Shown here: piece after piece, positions 18,210 through 26,926 of the stretch
How positions within the stretch are numbered: position 1 is the stretch's first letter
Layout of the letters: every line of letters starts with the position of its first letter
NCBI GenBank assembly: GCA_964564015.1
Contig: CAZLZR010000012.1
Coordinates: 1 to 64,000, forward strand
Direction of reading: 5' to 3'
Source of the DNA: Acetivibrio sp964564015
GTDB taxonomy: Bacteria > Bacillota > Clostridia > Acetivibrionales > Acetivibrionaceae
DNA: 64,000 nt
The notes under the pieces: generated by a model
What the model was told of the DNA's origin: nothing
Seen by the model: only the letters and a program-made list of their open reading frames with translations
The model's database searches: none
Made by a program: the position numbers and the translations under genes

Positions 18210-18638
18210 TCATTTGCCTTCATTCAAAATCGTCAATGCTCGTCTATATTTTCCCAACAACCTTTCACGTATATCAATTTGTAATTTTTCCATCCTTTTA
18301 GGGTCAGAATTATCTGCCAAATCTGCCAACTTAACTGACTTTGCCAAAGCATTTCCGGCGATATTTCTTATATACTCATCATAATCAGCATCCTTTTTGT
18401 GTGTTAACAAGTCTATTGCTTTAATTATTTCCTCGCCAACACCAAGACTTTTTATATCCTCCAATGTTGTATTAGTATCCTCAACCACATCATGCAGTAA
18501 TGCAACTATTTTTTCCTCGTCACTTTTCACTCTTTCCGCCACACGAATTACATGCCCAATGTAAGGAGCCCCTCCTTTATCAAGTTGTCCCTTATGTTTA
18601 TTCATGGCAAATTCCAACGCAATTTCAATTGATATCAA
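18210..18638 (-). CDS. HD-domain alarmone hydrolase of MESH1/SAH type (candidate antidote)
   Basis: About 142 residues from a TTG start preceded by GGGAGG. The protein matches a small-alarmone hydrolase over its full length: HKGQLDKGGAPYIGH (metal His29), ALLHDVVEDT (His49-Asp50 and Glu53-Asp54), VKLADLADN (Asp107 and Asn111). In RelA/SpoT hydrolase domains these residues hold Mn2+ and remove the 3'-pyrophosphate of (p)ppGpp; related small hydrolases also degrade (p)ppApp. It lies two genes downstream of a RelA/SpoT-type synthetase-like protein, the arrangement of toxSAS toxin-antitoxin pairs with enzymatic antitoxins. All catalytic residues are present; the antidote role is inference. Confidence 0.85.
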   Translation of the reverse strand: MISIEIALEFAMNKHKGQLDKGGAPYIGHVIRVAERVKSDEEKIVALLHDVVEDTNTTLEDIKSLGVGEEIIKAIDLLTHKKDADYDEYIRNIAGNALAKSVKLADLADNSDPKRMEKLQIDIRERLLGKYRRALTILNEGK

Positions 18639-18674
18639 ATCTATACCTCCCAAAAAAACTATCCCGTATAATAT

Positions 18675-18878
18675 CTATTTCTTACACCGTTTCTCAATAA
18701 TCTTTAAAGCATCTTCATAAGGAACTTCATCAAAATCAGTATCTCCACCCACAAATTTTCTAAATAGATTTCTATCTTCTATCCAATTACCATCCTTATC
18801 CAAATATTCTGTAATAACACCTGTACGCCTCATTAATCCGTCACCTATATCAAACTTGTAATATTTTGTTTCGCTCAT
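18675..18878 (-). CDS. Small hypothetical protein between the RSH-like and HD genes
   Basis: About 67 residues from the ATG after GAAAGGAG (a longer frame to 18920 would overlap the upstream gene). The sequence is acidic and soluble: YYKFDIGDGLMRRTGVITEY, a DKDGNW turn, FVGGDTDFDEVPYEDA and a basic KKRCKK-like end. I recognise no named family. Its place between a candidate alarmone synthetase and a candidate hydrolase suggests it is part of that unit, for example a second immunity protein or a loading adaptor. Confidence 0.65.
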   Translation of the reverse strand: MSETKYYKFDIGDGLMRRTGVITEYLDKDGNWIEDRNLFRKFVGGDTDFDEVPYEDALKIIEKRCKK

Positions 18879-18894
18879 CGTTATTACTCTCCTT

Positions 18895-19611
18895 TCAAAA
18901 ATGAATATCTTTGACTCCATCAGGTATGGTAACTTTGGACTGATTTATACTCATGATTTTGCTAGCCTCTTCAATCTCCTCAATGCTAGCTGTCTCACTT
19001 CTAGCAATTTCGTAGTACTTATGATTTAAAACCTCTTTAGTATAATAGGAGGAATCAGTATGAAACTGCAACTCCATTTTTACTTCATCAGGCGAAGTTA
19101 AGCTTACATTTATTCCCTGATATATCTCTTCACCCCAAAAATTCTTAACCTTATTTATTTTATATCCTTGTCCTTCCAATTGTTTTAATGATCCACCAAC
19201 TATCGAAGAATAATTTGATTCATCTGCAACCAAGGTGTATCTTAAGCTATCCCCAATAGCCGAAGCTGCTTCCTCAAGTGAAACTCCTTTTGCATGTGAA
19301 TCCGAAAGTATCTTTCTACATAGGCTTTCACTACTTTTTAATCTGTAATCAAGTCCTTCTAAATGCGCGCCATCAATTTCCAATAATTTCATTGCTTTTG
19401 TTACTTCCGGTTCAGCAGCCTTTGCTTTATTAAGAATAAGATTAGCCAGTCCACCAGCAATTTCCGCCTCAAGTTCAGCCCCGGCTTCTCTAAGTGTCTT
19501 CTCCAACTTGTCCTTAACTTCCTTTTGTACATCCGGCACTTCTCTTTCAACTAATTCTCTTATTTTAGCGTTCTTTGCCTCAACAGCAGTATCAAAACTC
19601 TTTTTTGCCAT
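18895..19611 (-). CDS. RelA/SpoT-fold nucleotide pyrophosphokinase-like protein (candidate toxin)
   Basis: About 238 residues from the ATG after GAGGTGAAGGGGAG. Residues 1-80 are a charged amphipathic helical region. Residues 85-205 follow the RelA/SpoT synthetase fold: YRLKSSESLCRK (R90, K92, S93, like RxKxxxSxxxK), IGDSLRYTLV (D121 and R124), VKNFWGEEIYQGINV (K156 and Y164, like PKxxGYxSxH), MELQFHT (E180, like ExQIRT). The residues that bind ATP and the acceptor nucleotide are therefore kept. It has no HD, TGS or ACT domains, as in small alarmone synthetases, toxSAS toxins and the T6SS effector Tas1. An HD hydrolase follows two genes later. Toxicity and delivery are inferred. Confidence 0.78.
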   Translation of the reverse strand: MAKKSFDTAVEAKNAKIRELVEREVPDVQKEVKDKLEKTLREAGAELEAEIAGGLANLILNKAKAAEPEVTKAMKLLEIDGAHLEGLDYRLKSSESLCRKILSDSHAKGVSLEEAASAIGDSLRYTLVADESNYSSIVGGSLKQLEGQGYKINKVKNFWGEEIYQGINVSLTSPDEVKMELQFHTDSSYYTKEVLNHKYYEIARSETASIEEIEEASKIMSINQSKVTIPDGVKDIHF

Positions 19612-19667
19612 CTCCCCTTCACCTCTTTGCAAAAAATAAATAATTGCCCCCAGTTGAGCGTATAAAC

Positions 19668-20441
19668 TCAATCCACAATAATTCTTACAGGTTTGTTGGG
19701 CAGGTCCATCTTTCTTTTCTTTCCGCTCTCAAGCTCTCTGACTATGACCGAAAGATACTTGTAAATCTGAAGGTTTGGATAATCCTTATACTCCATTCCC
19801 AATCTGTTTGAAATATAATGAAGAATGGCTTCTCTTTCTACAGCACCTCCATTTAGACACTCAAAAGCAAATACAATATCCATATTATTTTCAGGGTTGT
19901 TTTTCATTATTATATTGGCAAAGTAATTTAATATCATAGGGCTGATTGTATACTTTTTAATTCCTGCATATTGAACATTTATAACATTCACCGTATTATA
20001 TTCCGTTGAAAAATCATAAAAATCCTTATACTCAGACCTGAGGATTGCACCTTCTCTGAGCTTGAACCTACCTAGTTCAATTTCATTTTCTGCAATTTCG
20101 GTATTGTCATCTATAAGTATTCCTGAACTATATATCCTAAAATCGCTATTGCCATCTTCATCTTCAAACCTCACCTTTATAAGTACTTCCTTATTCGTCG
20201 GGTAATAGGGTACTTCGAACTCACTATCCAGCATATATATAATACCTTCATGCTTGATAATCCCCTTATTAATTATTATAGTGCTTTCACAGACACAAAT
20301 ATCTGCTCCGGAGATTATGCCGTTTGAATATCCTTTAAAATAAATTTCATTGAAATTTCTAGGATAATCCCGCATGTTTTCAAGCATTTCTTTTTTTAGA
20401 ATTCGACCCCTGTCGAATTTTGGAATGATGTTTGTAAACAA
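19668..20441 (-). CDS. Hypothetical protein, candidate baseplate component
   Basis: About 257 residues from a TTG start behind GGGAGGAG (an ATG at 20462 is possible). The N-terminal half reads like a phage baseplate or fibre-base domain: FDRGRILKKEMLENM, then YSNGIISGADICV, IINKGIIKHEGIIYML and EVLIKVRFEDED, the pattern of attachment domains also present in the N-terminus of TssK. The C-terminal half is helical. I do not recognise a named family, so the baseplate idea rests on pattern and position between the Hsp70-like gene and the RSH-like gene. Confidence 0.6.
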   Translation of the reverse strand: MFTNIIPKFDRGRILKKEMLENMRDYPRNFNEIYFKGYSNGIISGADICVCESTIIINKGIIKHEGIIYMLDSEFEVPYYPTNKEVLIKVRFEDEDGNSDFRIYSSGILIDDNTEIAENEIELGRFKLREGAILRSEYKDFYDFSTEYNTVNVINVQYAGIKKYTISPMILNYFANIIMKNNPENNMDIVFAFECLNGGAVEREAILHYISNRLGMEYKDYPNLQIYKYLSVIVRELESGKKRKMDLPNKPVRIIVD

Positions 20442-20464
20442 TTTTACTCCTCCCAAAACCATTC

Positions 20465-23125
20465 TTATTTCAATCCATCAAAAAAATCCAGCTCGGACAA
20501 GTCATTTTCGAAGGCAAAGAATTTCTTCTTCCCGATAAATAAGTGTTCTTCCTTTCTTGCTATGGGTATCACATGAAAACCCCAGTTAACGTCATGTGCG
20601 TAAAGGAAAAATCTCACTTCACCATTCATTATGGTATCGGTATCTTCTTGAAATATTTTTCCCGAGTACTCATGGGTTATCTCCTCAGGCAATATCATTT
20701 TGTAGTCATTAAAGTCATTTTTGTAAACATAGGTCTGTCTTAAATTGCCTTCCATACTCTTTAAATAAAATTCAATTTCACGTACACCAATGGGTCTTGA
20801 AATGGAACCTCTCGCCTGATTCATTCTCTCAAGACTGCAAATAAGCACTTTTTCCTGTTTGTTGAAGGTAAAAGCCGATACCGAATAGGGTATTATTGGC
20901 ATATCATTATTAATTGTAGCTTCAATGTCCCCTACCTTCTTGGAAGTCAGATAACGGAGTACACCTTTAAGACATGCAAGTTTTAAGTCCGGCACACCCT
21001 CATCATCCTCTCTTTTTTGCTTGAACTCAATACTTCTTCCCGGAACAAACTCCTTCAACGCTTCCTTGAAAATATCTATTCTACAGGATTGTCCCGTTAA
21101 TTTGATTATAGAATAATCATGAAGCTTTCCGCTCTGATATATTCCATCCAGAAATTTTCTCACCACTTCATAAATATCAGCTTTTATAAGCTTGTTAATT
21201 TCTTTTATATTAAACACTACATTTGGAAACTCATAAATACTTTTAAACTTTCCATCCTCTAAGACTGATAAAGACCATTTGTTAAGGGTTGTAATGTGAA
21301 GATCGCTTTCTTGTTCATCAATTCTTGAGGAATCAAATTTGTTTCTAAGTATGTTTGTCTTCCGGAAAAACTCCTTTTTCATGTTGTCAGCAATTTCCCA
21401 CAAGAAATAATAGTTATTCTTAACCCTTTTGTAATCTTCTCTCACCCTGTTTTCATATTCCTTGAACCTGGTTGGAATTATTAATTCCGCTTCTTGATAA
21501 CACCTTTCAAAGTTCTCATATATTTTGGCAACACCCATATCATCAACATACCTGAATATATCTTCACTGGGTATATCTATGACATCGTCAATTCCTATGC
21601 TTTCTTTCCTGTTCTTATAATAATTAGCAAACAGTATTTTCATAAACTGTAATATTCTATATGTAATGTTGTTGCCGCCAAAGTTTGTATCTCCATTTTC
21701 ATAGGTAGTACTGATATCAATTTTATAGGAAATATAACCCTCCTCAATCCTGAACAGGCATGAGGACAAATCGGTGGTTCCCCCTCCACAATCAATTATC
21801 AAGGCCTTGTACTCTTTGCCATCAACAAACCTGTTCTTTTCTATCTGATCCGCTATGGTATTGTACAACACAGATATTCCCTCATCGAGAGCGTCTTCCA
21901 CTTCAATATGATATTCAGGTAGTATCTCCTGAAACATTTCAATAAACTGCTGTTTCATCTTTACAGGGCTGGATATATGAATATTACTTATCCTGCACTT
22001 GAACTGATGCTCAGAGCTCTGTATAACATGCTTGATATAGGCTCTGATTATATCTCCCCTTGTAACATATGCCACATTGCCGTTTTCATCATATATCTCT
22101 TCTGTTATTGTGTAGTTGTTTACCCATCTCTTTATTCCCTGAAAAACACTTGCATTTGATGTATAATCATTTTTTCTCATCATATTTTTGGCTTCATAAC
22201 CAAAACAATATTTGATATCATCGGGGTCCGAACAGTCCAATACATATACTATCGTAGGAAGAATTTCAATCCACCTGTCTTCCTTTTTTGTCACATCCAA
22301 GAACTTGACAATATTTATATCATTAAGCTTGATTCTTTCATTTAAGATATCGTTATAACAGGGTAATTTAACATAAGTATTGCTCAAATATGCTCCTGCC
22401 GAGGTATTGGAGGTGCCAAAGTCTATTGCCAGTATGGTATCGGTGCTCTCAAGCTCTTTTATTTCGAGATCTATTACCGGAACCTTGAAGCACTGTATAT
22501 TCATTGGTGGCAACGGCTTATCGGAATAATATGCCTTATATAAATACTCTGATTCAGTCTTTTTGAAAAACAGGAATCTGTAATTTCTATTATTGGACTT
22601 CACAATACGAAGATTTTTATCCGAAACAAGATAGTATGAATTTTCTTTGTTTACATCCTTAATGAGATTGAATATTCCACACAAGCTATTATTTTCATTT
22701 ACAAGCAAAACGTTTGAATCCTCTATATCATTGTCCATCTCAACCTTGTACATATCTTCCTTTTTCAGACCTATTTCCGTATACAAAGTAATCTTTGCAG
22801 GTATTTTTATTTTTTCTTCCCCCGGAAGCTTGTTGAAAAGACATTTTTTCAGCAATTCATTTACATTTTCAAAGCCATTCTCATTGTACTCTCTTATAAG
22901 CAAGCTTTCCTCAGCACTTCTATACTTTAGAATAATCTTGATAAGGCCTTCCCTATCAAGTTTATCAATTATAACACCTTGAACAATCTTCTGCTCATGA
23001 CAGATTTTAATGAGATTGATAGTTGTCATTTCTTCAAGCTCTGATCTTGTATAAAGTTTTATGCCGCTACCACTTCCGCTTCCTACTACGGCTTCTTCCT
23101 TCTGATAAATTCTGTATGAAGGCAT
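20465..23125 (-). CDS. Large Hsp70/actin-fold ATPase with unusual N-terminal extension
   Basis: 886 residues. Residues about 22-70 form a SAP/Rho-N-like helical motif (LYTRSELEEMTTINLIKICH). A further region to about 225 is unassigned. From about 230 an Hsp70-type nucleotide domain begins: AIDFGTSNTSAGAY (phosphate 1), LIIDCGGGTTDLSSC (phosphate 2) and KLTGQSCRIDIF (adenosine-side motif), with long inserts between. No standard substrate-binding domain is seen; the last 150 residues are beta-rich. AAAGGAG precedes ATG. It probably remodels or gates a protein assembly using the J protein at 8948-9385. The ATPase fold is firm; the client is not known. Confidence 0.85.
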   Translation of the reverse strand: MPSYRIYQKEEAVVGSGSGSGIKLYTRSELEEMTTINLIKICHEQKIVQGVIIDKLDREGLIKIILKYRSAEESLLIREYNENGFENVNELLKKCLFNKLPGEEKIKIPAKITLYTEIGLKKEDMYKVEMDNDIEDSNVLLVNENNSLCGIFNLIKDVNKENSYYLVSDKNLRIVKSNNRNYRFLFFKKTESEYLYKAYYSDKPLPPMNIQCFKVPVIDLEIKELESTDTILAIDFGTSNTSAGAYLSNTYVKLPCYNDILNERIKLNDINIVKFLDVTKKEDRWIEILPTIVYVLDCSDPDDIKYCFGYEAKNMMRKNDYTSNASVFQGIKRWVNNYTITEEIYDENGNVAYVTRGDIIRAYIKHVIQSSEHQFKCRISNIHISSPVKMKQQFIEMFQEILPEYHIEVEDALDEGISVLYNTIADQIEKNRFVDGKEYKALIIDCGGGTTDLSSCLFRIEEGYISYKIDISTTYENGDTNFGGNNITYRILQFMKILFANYYKNRKESIGIDDVIDIPSEDIFRYVDDMGVAKIYENFERCYQEAELIIPTRFKEYENRVREDYKRVKNNYYFLWEIADNMKKEFFRKTNILRNKFDSSRIDEQESDLHITTLNKWSLSVLEDGKFKSIYEFPNVVFNIKEINKLIKADIYEVVRKFLDGIYQSGKLHDYSIIKLTGQSCRIDIFKEALKEFVPGRSIEFKQKREDDEGVPDLKLACLKGVLRYLTSKKVGDIEATINNDMPIIPYSVSAFTFNKQEKVLICSLERMNQARGSISRPIGVREIEFYLKSMEGNLRQTYVYKNDFNDYKMILPEEITHEYSGKIFQEDTDTIMNGEVRFFLYAHDVNWGFHVIPIARKEEHLFIGKKKFFAFENDLSELDFFDGLK

Positions 23126-23152
23126 TTATATTACTCTCCTTTACATATTCCC

Positions 23153-23842
23153 TTAGTATATGGCTATACTGTCTATTCTCATGGTCTCCTCTGCTTCAAT
23201 CACACCGAAATGATCTTCCCAGTATATTTCAGTTCTGAACTTTATGGGCAGAAAGAATTCTTTGATAAATTCTATCTTCGCCTCATTAAGCTCACTCATG
23301 GCATATGGAATGTAAAAAATAAACTCATTTTTCACATCATAATTTGCATAAATTGTGGTATTTTTAAATATATTCCTGACAGTATCCTTTAATAAATACA
23401 AGGTTTGTCCTGTTTTATACATTTTTATGAGATTCTCAGCTATAATCAGCTTTTCTTTAGTATCAAAAACTTGAAAACTTTTCTTTATTCTGTCTCCAAG
23501 TATCCCCTTCAAAATATCATCAATAATGAAACTTAAATAATACTCTCTCTTGGTCATCCCACTCATTGCATCAATATCGGCAATAAAATGCATAACAATG
23601 TCAAACAGTGTCTCTCTAAGCTCAATATCTTCCGTGTTATTTATATTGAACAAATCTTTAAAGATTTCATAATACCTGTAATATGGGTTTACTTCAATTT
23701 CTTCTTCAATCTTAACAAAGTTAATACATGAATCGCTAATTTCCATATAGGGAGAGTAACTTTTCGCAGCGAGAAATTTCAGATATTTTTCCTCTATGCC
23801 TATCTGTCTGAGGTTGATTAGTATGTCACGAACATAATTCAT
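23153..23842 (-). CDS. Hypothetical protein, possible tail/baseplate subunit
   Basis: About 229 residues. The ATG overlaps the stop of the upstream gene (ATGA), which shows translational coupling. A helical N-terminus is followed by INNTEDIELRETLFDIVMHF and a C-terminal part with EFFLPIKFRTEIYWEDHFG, which vaguely resembles the end of phage wedge proteins of the gpI/TssG kind. I recognise no family with certainty. It is flanked by the 424-residue protein and the Hsp70-like gene. Confidence 0.6.
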   Translation of the reverse strand: MNYVRDILINLRQIGIEEKYLKFLAAKSYSPYMEISDSCINFVKIEEEIEVNPYYRYYEIFKDLFNINNTEDIELRETLFDIVMHFIADIDAMSGMTKREYYLSFIIDDILKGILGDRIKKSFQVFDTKEKLIIAENLIKMYKTGQTLYLLKDTVRNIFKNTTIYANYDVKNEFIFYIPYAMSELNEAKIEFIKEFFLPIKFRTEIYWEDHFGVIEAEETMRIDSIAIY

Positions 23843-25113
23843 ACCAATACTCCTTCGCACTTATATTCGGGGAAATACATCTGTACCTCAGACACGAGAA
23901 AACTCAACAGATCATTTGTAATAAAGGTTTCTTCTGCATTTCTCCTGAACTTTATGACCATAGCCTTTTTTTCATTGCCAACCCTTATATCATCTGTAAT
24001 AAAGTAATTCATATCGTATGTATGCCTGATTGTATCAGAAATGTTCTTAATCTCAATATCCAGCATTTCAAAATACTTCGAATACTCAAAGGAGTTGACT
24101 ATCCTGGCTATCTCACCCTTTGTTCTGATTACATAGGCCTGTCTGTTGATAAATTTATTGATAAAGCTTTCCTTTTTACAATTACTTGCCACTTCAAACT
24201 TGCTATTTTTAATTGTGTCATCCTTTTTCTGTGAAATCATCAAAATATCCCATGCACCTGCTTTTTCCTCAGGTGAGACAATACTTAGTTCACTGTTTCC
24301 GCGCTTCACATACCTGAATACATGGTCATTTTCTTCAACCAGATATCCGTTTTCACTTCCTAGCTTTCCAATGGAAATAACATGTTCAAAATTATTCCTG
24401 TCAACTGTAGGCATAGGGAAGCCGTCAGTTTTTAACCACAGTCTTTTAATATTCCACAGAGGAATAATATCTATCATCTTATACTCTTCATATTCCTCAA
24501 GGTCGAATACTATTTCCTTTATTTCATCATTTTCATCAAGGGACACATCACAACCATCAAGCAAAACATCAAAAAATTTGTTGGTGTAGGGATCGTTTAT
24601 CGTCCTCCAGGGTATTTCATTTTTCTGATAAATATCATAAAGCTCCTTTACCTGATTTGAATACAACTGGTTTTTTACAAGCTTTACCGTTATAGGATAT
24701 CTTCCTAAAGGAGTTATTATAGTGCCTTTATATCTCTTGTTCTGATTTACTTTGCATATTTTGTTGTAATCACATTTCATAAAAACAGTAAAAAGCTTTA
24801 AAGTTTCTTTATTAACAATACATTTTACAATTTCCTTCATATCTATTCTTTTCTCATGTGCGTCTTTTTCAAAAAAAGGAAACAAAAACTCGCATACCGG
24901 ATCAAAATTGTTCTTATGGCACACCGTTACATATACATCATACTTTTGTTCGGTGTCTTCAATTTCACCAAAAATTCTTTCTGTGAGTCTCTGAGTGGCA
25001 TTCTCCTGATAATCTATAAGATTTACAAACAATCCTGACAATATATCCTTAAGCATTTTACGCTGTTCAAGGTCTTCCATTTTGCTCAGCTTCTCAAGTA
25101 TCAGTTCTTTCAT
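23839..25113 (-). CDS. Hypothetical protein, possible large baseplate subunit
   Basis: 424 residues with an acidic helical start (EKLSKMEDLEQRKMLKDILS) and a long mixed region including RYKGTIITPLGRYPITVKLV and MIDIIPLWNIKRLWL. There is no signal peptide, membrane helix or catalytic motif. AAAGGAG lies before ATG. Related proteins may be labelled normocyte-binding protein in databases, which is not informative. It is coupled to the next gene and follows the second VgrG gene, a place where TssF or gp6-type wedge proteins would be expected. I make that comparison on position only. Confidence 0.6.
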   Translation of the reverse strand: MKELILEKLSKMEDLEQRKMLKDILSGLFVNLIDYQENATQRLTERIFGEIEDTEQKYDVYVTVCHKNNFDPVCEFLFPFFEKDAHEKRIDMKEIVKCIVNKETLKLFTVFMKCDYNKICKVNQNKRYKGTIITPLGRYPITVKLVKNQLYSNQVKELYDIYQKNEIPWRTINDPYTNKFFDVLLDGCDVSLDENDEIKEIVFDLEEYEEYKMIDIIPLWNIKRLWLKTDGFPMPTVDRNNFEHVISIGKLGSENGYLVEENDHVFRYVKRGNSELSIVSPEEKAGAWDILMISQKKDDTIKNSKFEVASNCKKESFINKFINRQAYVIRTKGEIARIVNSFEYSKYFEMLDIEIKNISDTIRHTYDMNYFITDDIRVGNEKKAMVIKFRRNAEETFITNDLLSFLVSEVQMYFPEYKCEGVLV

Positions 25114-25199
25114 ATTTACTCCTTTACCTATGTATTTAACATCTCAAATGTCAAGCTATTTGCAATGTTAAATTCACTCTTTGGCAATCAACCAGTGCA

Positions 25200-26612
25200 C
25201 TAGTTAGTTTTCACCTTTGATCCCTTTATGGTGGTTATACCATTCATCTCGATCTGGCTATCCTTACATACCACATTAATTTTACTTCCTGCCGTTATAT
25301 TTAAATTTTTTCCGGACTCAATGAATAACCCCTTATCCGCTTTTATCTTTATATCCTTATTACTGTAGATTTCAATTCCTTCCTCAGCAACTAAACGAAT
25401 TAATATTTCTTCATCCTTGCCTGTTATCATTATCTCATCTTTATTAAACATCAATTCTTTTCCGAATTTAGTTCTGAAGTACTTTACATCGGGATCGGTA
25501 ATAAAATCTCCACCCACCGTCTTTCTTCGTATGGAATTTGTTATGACACCTTCCTCTTCCCTGTTGGTAGGAAAGTAAAGCTTGACATAATCATCAAGTT
25601 CAGGCATACAATACCAACCAGTTTGTCCTTCCGTTGTATAAAATGTGGAATAGGGAAACCAATATGCTTTCTCCTTTTCCTGCTTTTCATCTATTTCAAG
25701 GTGTACCCTGAGATTGTCTTCCTTTATTTCGATTACTTTTCCCTCTACTGATGCACCTTGAACCTTTTCATTCTGAATGAGATTCTGGCTCATACCTTTT
25801 TCTTGTGTCAGCAAATACTCATGGACCAAAATTCCATCTTGCAGTCGGGCAATTAATTGAAAAACATAAAGGCTTTTATCTAAAAAGGAAACAGAGTCCC
25901 CAATATTAAATATTGCATTGGTCTCAACCTTAAAATATGTAAAATCCTTTTCATCAATTCCCTCAATATAGTTTTCAGAAGAAACCCTAAAATCTCCTAT
26001 TCTTTTGCTGACGCTATAATTATATTGTTCGATATTGCCTTTTTGGCCGCCTTGTGGAACGCCAAACCAAAACTTGGGTTTGTCTGAATTGGTATCTGCT
26101 ATAAGACCTGCATTAAAATGAGATGCCATACGTTTTAAGAATTGCCAGTCTGTTTCGTCATATTGAATAATAAACTTTTCTATTTTTTTACTTTTTGCTG
26201 CAACATCTATATAATCTGCACCGGAATAATCTTTTATAACTTCTTTAATTAAGGATGTATAAGTCATATTCTTATCCTGAAAAGAGCGCCTCTTAATCTT
26301 CAAATCAAGATTAAAGGTATTGGATATGCCATCAATTGTAACGTAGAAGATCCCTCTTACAACCTTAACCTCTATATCTGTGACAACACCTTTAAACATC
26401 TGCGTCACACCGGACTCATCCTCATACTTTATCTCCATAGTGGTATGAGTTTTTGTCATATTAACATATTTGTCTTTCTCTTCTTCAGGAACAATTGCCA
26501 CAACTCTGGTACGTGCATGATCATTTATGCACTTCACAATTGTTAATTCATTAGGACAAATATCATACGGCAACACCTTTATATTATGCCCGGGCATTAC
26601 AATTTCAGACAT
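25200..26612 (-). CDS. VgrG/phage gpD-like spike protein (copy 2)
   Basis: 470 residues with the same layout as the protein at 3127-4545: hub domain, OB-fold (GKVIEIKEDNLRVHLEID, GWYCMPELDDYVKLYFP) and C-terminal beta repeats (IEIYSNKDIKIKADKGLFI). Identity is high in the centre, including YDETDWQFLKRMASHF and EEEGVITNSIRRKT, and low in the first 60 residues. It opens the long minus-strand gene set and lacks an adjacent PAAR or Rhs gene, so it may be the core spike while copy 1 carries the Rhs cargo. GGGGGGATAGT precedes ATG. Confidence 0.85.
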   Translation of the reverse strand: MSEIVMPGHNIKVLPYDICPNELTIVKCINDHARTRVVAIVPEEEKDKYVNMTKTHTTMEIKYEDESGVTQMFKGVVTDIEVKVVRGIFYVTIDGISNTFNLDLKIKRRSFQDKNMTYTSLIKEVIKDYSGADYIDVAAKSKKIEKFIIQYDETDWQFLKRMASHFNAGLIADTNSDKPKFWFGVPQGGQKGNIEQYNYSVSKRIGDFRVSSENYIEGIDEKDFTYFKVETNAIFNIGDSVSFLDKSLYVFQLIARLQDGILVHEYLLTQEKGMSQNLIQNEKVQGASVEGKVIEIKEDNLRVHLEIDEKQEKEKAYWFPYSTFYTTEGQTGWYCMPELDDYVKLYFPTNREEEGVITNSIRRKTVGGDFITDPDVKYFRTKFGKELMFNKDEIMITGKDEEILIRLVAEEGIEIYSNKDIKIKADKGLFIESGKNLNITAGSKINVVCKDSQIEMNGITTIKGSKVKTN

Positions 26613-26705
26613 ACTATCCCCCCTAATCCCTATGATTTGACTCTATTTCTCTTATCTATCCCTAACATTTATCTATCCCTAATATTTTCCATGTAATTAA
26701 ATTAT

Positions 26706-26719
26706 ATTTTATCACATTT
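26706..26719 (-). promoter_or_regulatory. Extended -10 promoter ahead of the second VgrG gene
   Basis: On the minus strand AAATGTGATAAAAT lies about 95 nt before the VgrG-like ATG. Thirteen of 14 bases match the element at 14107-14120. It is in the 314-nt divergent gap 26613-26926, which is AT-rich and otherwise shows only a ribosome site (TAGGAG) for the plus-strand membrane gene. Confidence 0.55.
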
Positions 26720-26926
26720 TGTGCTCTATGAAAATACAAAAATCGTGTTTACGTAGCTTATATTAATTTCTTACAATTTTGAAAATATCGAAAACCAACT
26801 AAAATTCCGGCGTTTGAATTAAAATCAACCTTTTTGGTTAATACTATGCTTATAAGAATAAGGTGATAGTATATATTTGCAAAAAATGCAGCTTTAATAA
26901 AGACTTTCTATGTAGGAGTATTAATC

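Noticed and set aside
1..26612. Prophage
   Set aside because: No terminase, portal, capsid, integrase, holin or lysin gene is present, while signalling and chaperone genes fill the space.
1..26612. Standard T6SS or classical eCIS
   Set aside because: No ClpV or Afp15 AAA ATPase and no TssJLM or DUF4255 protein could be identified.
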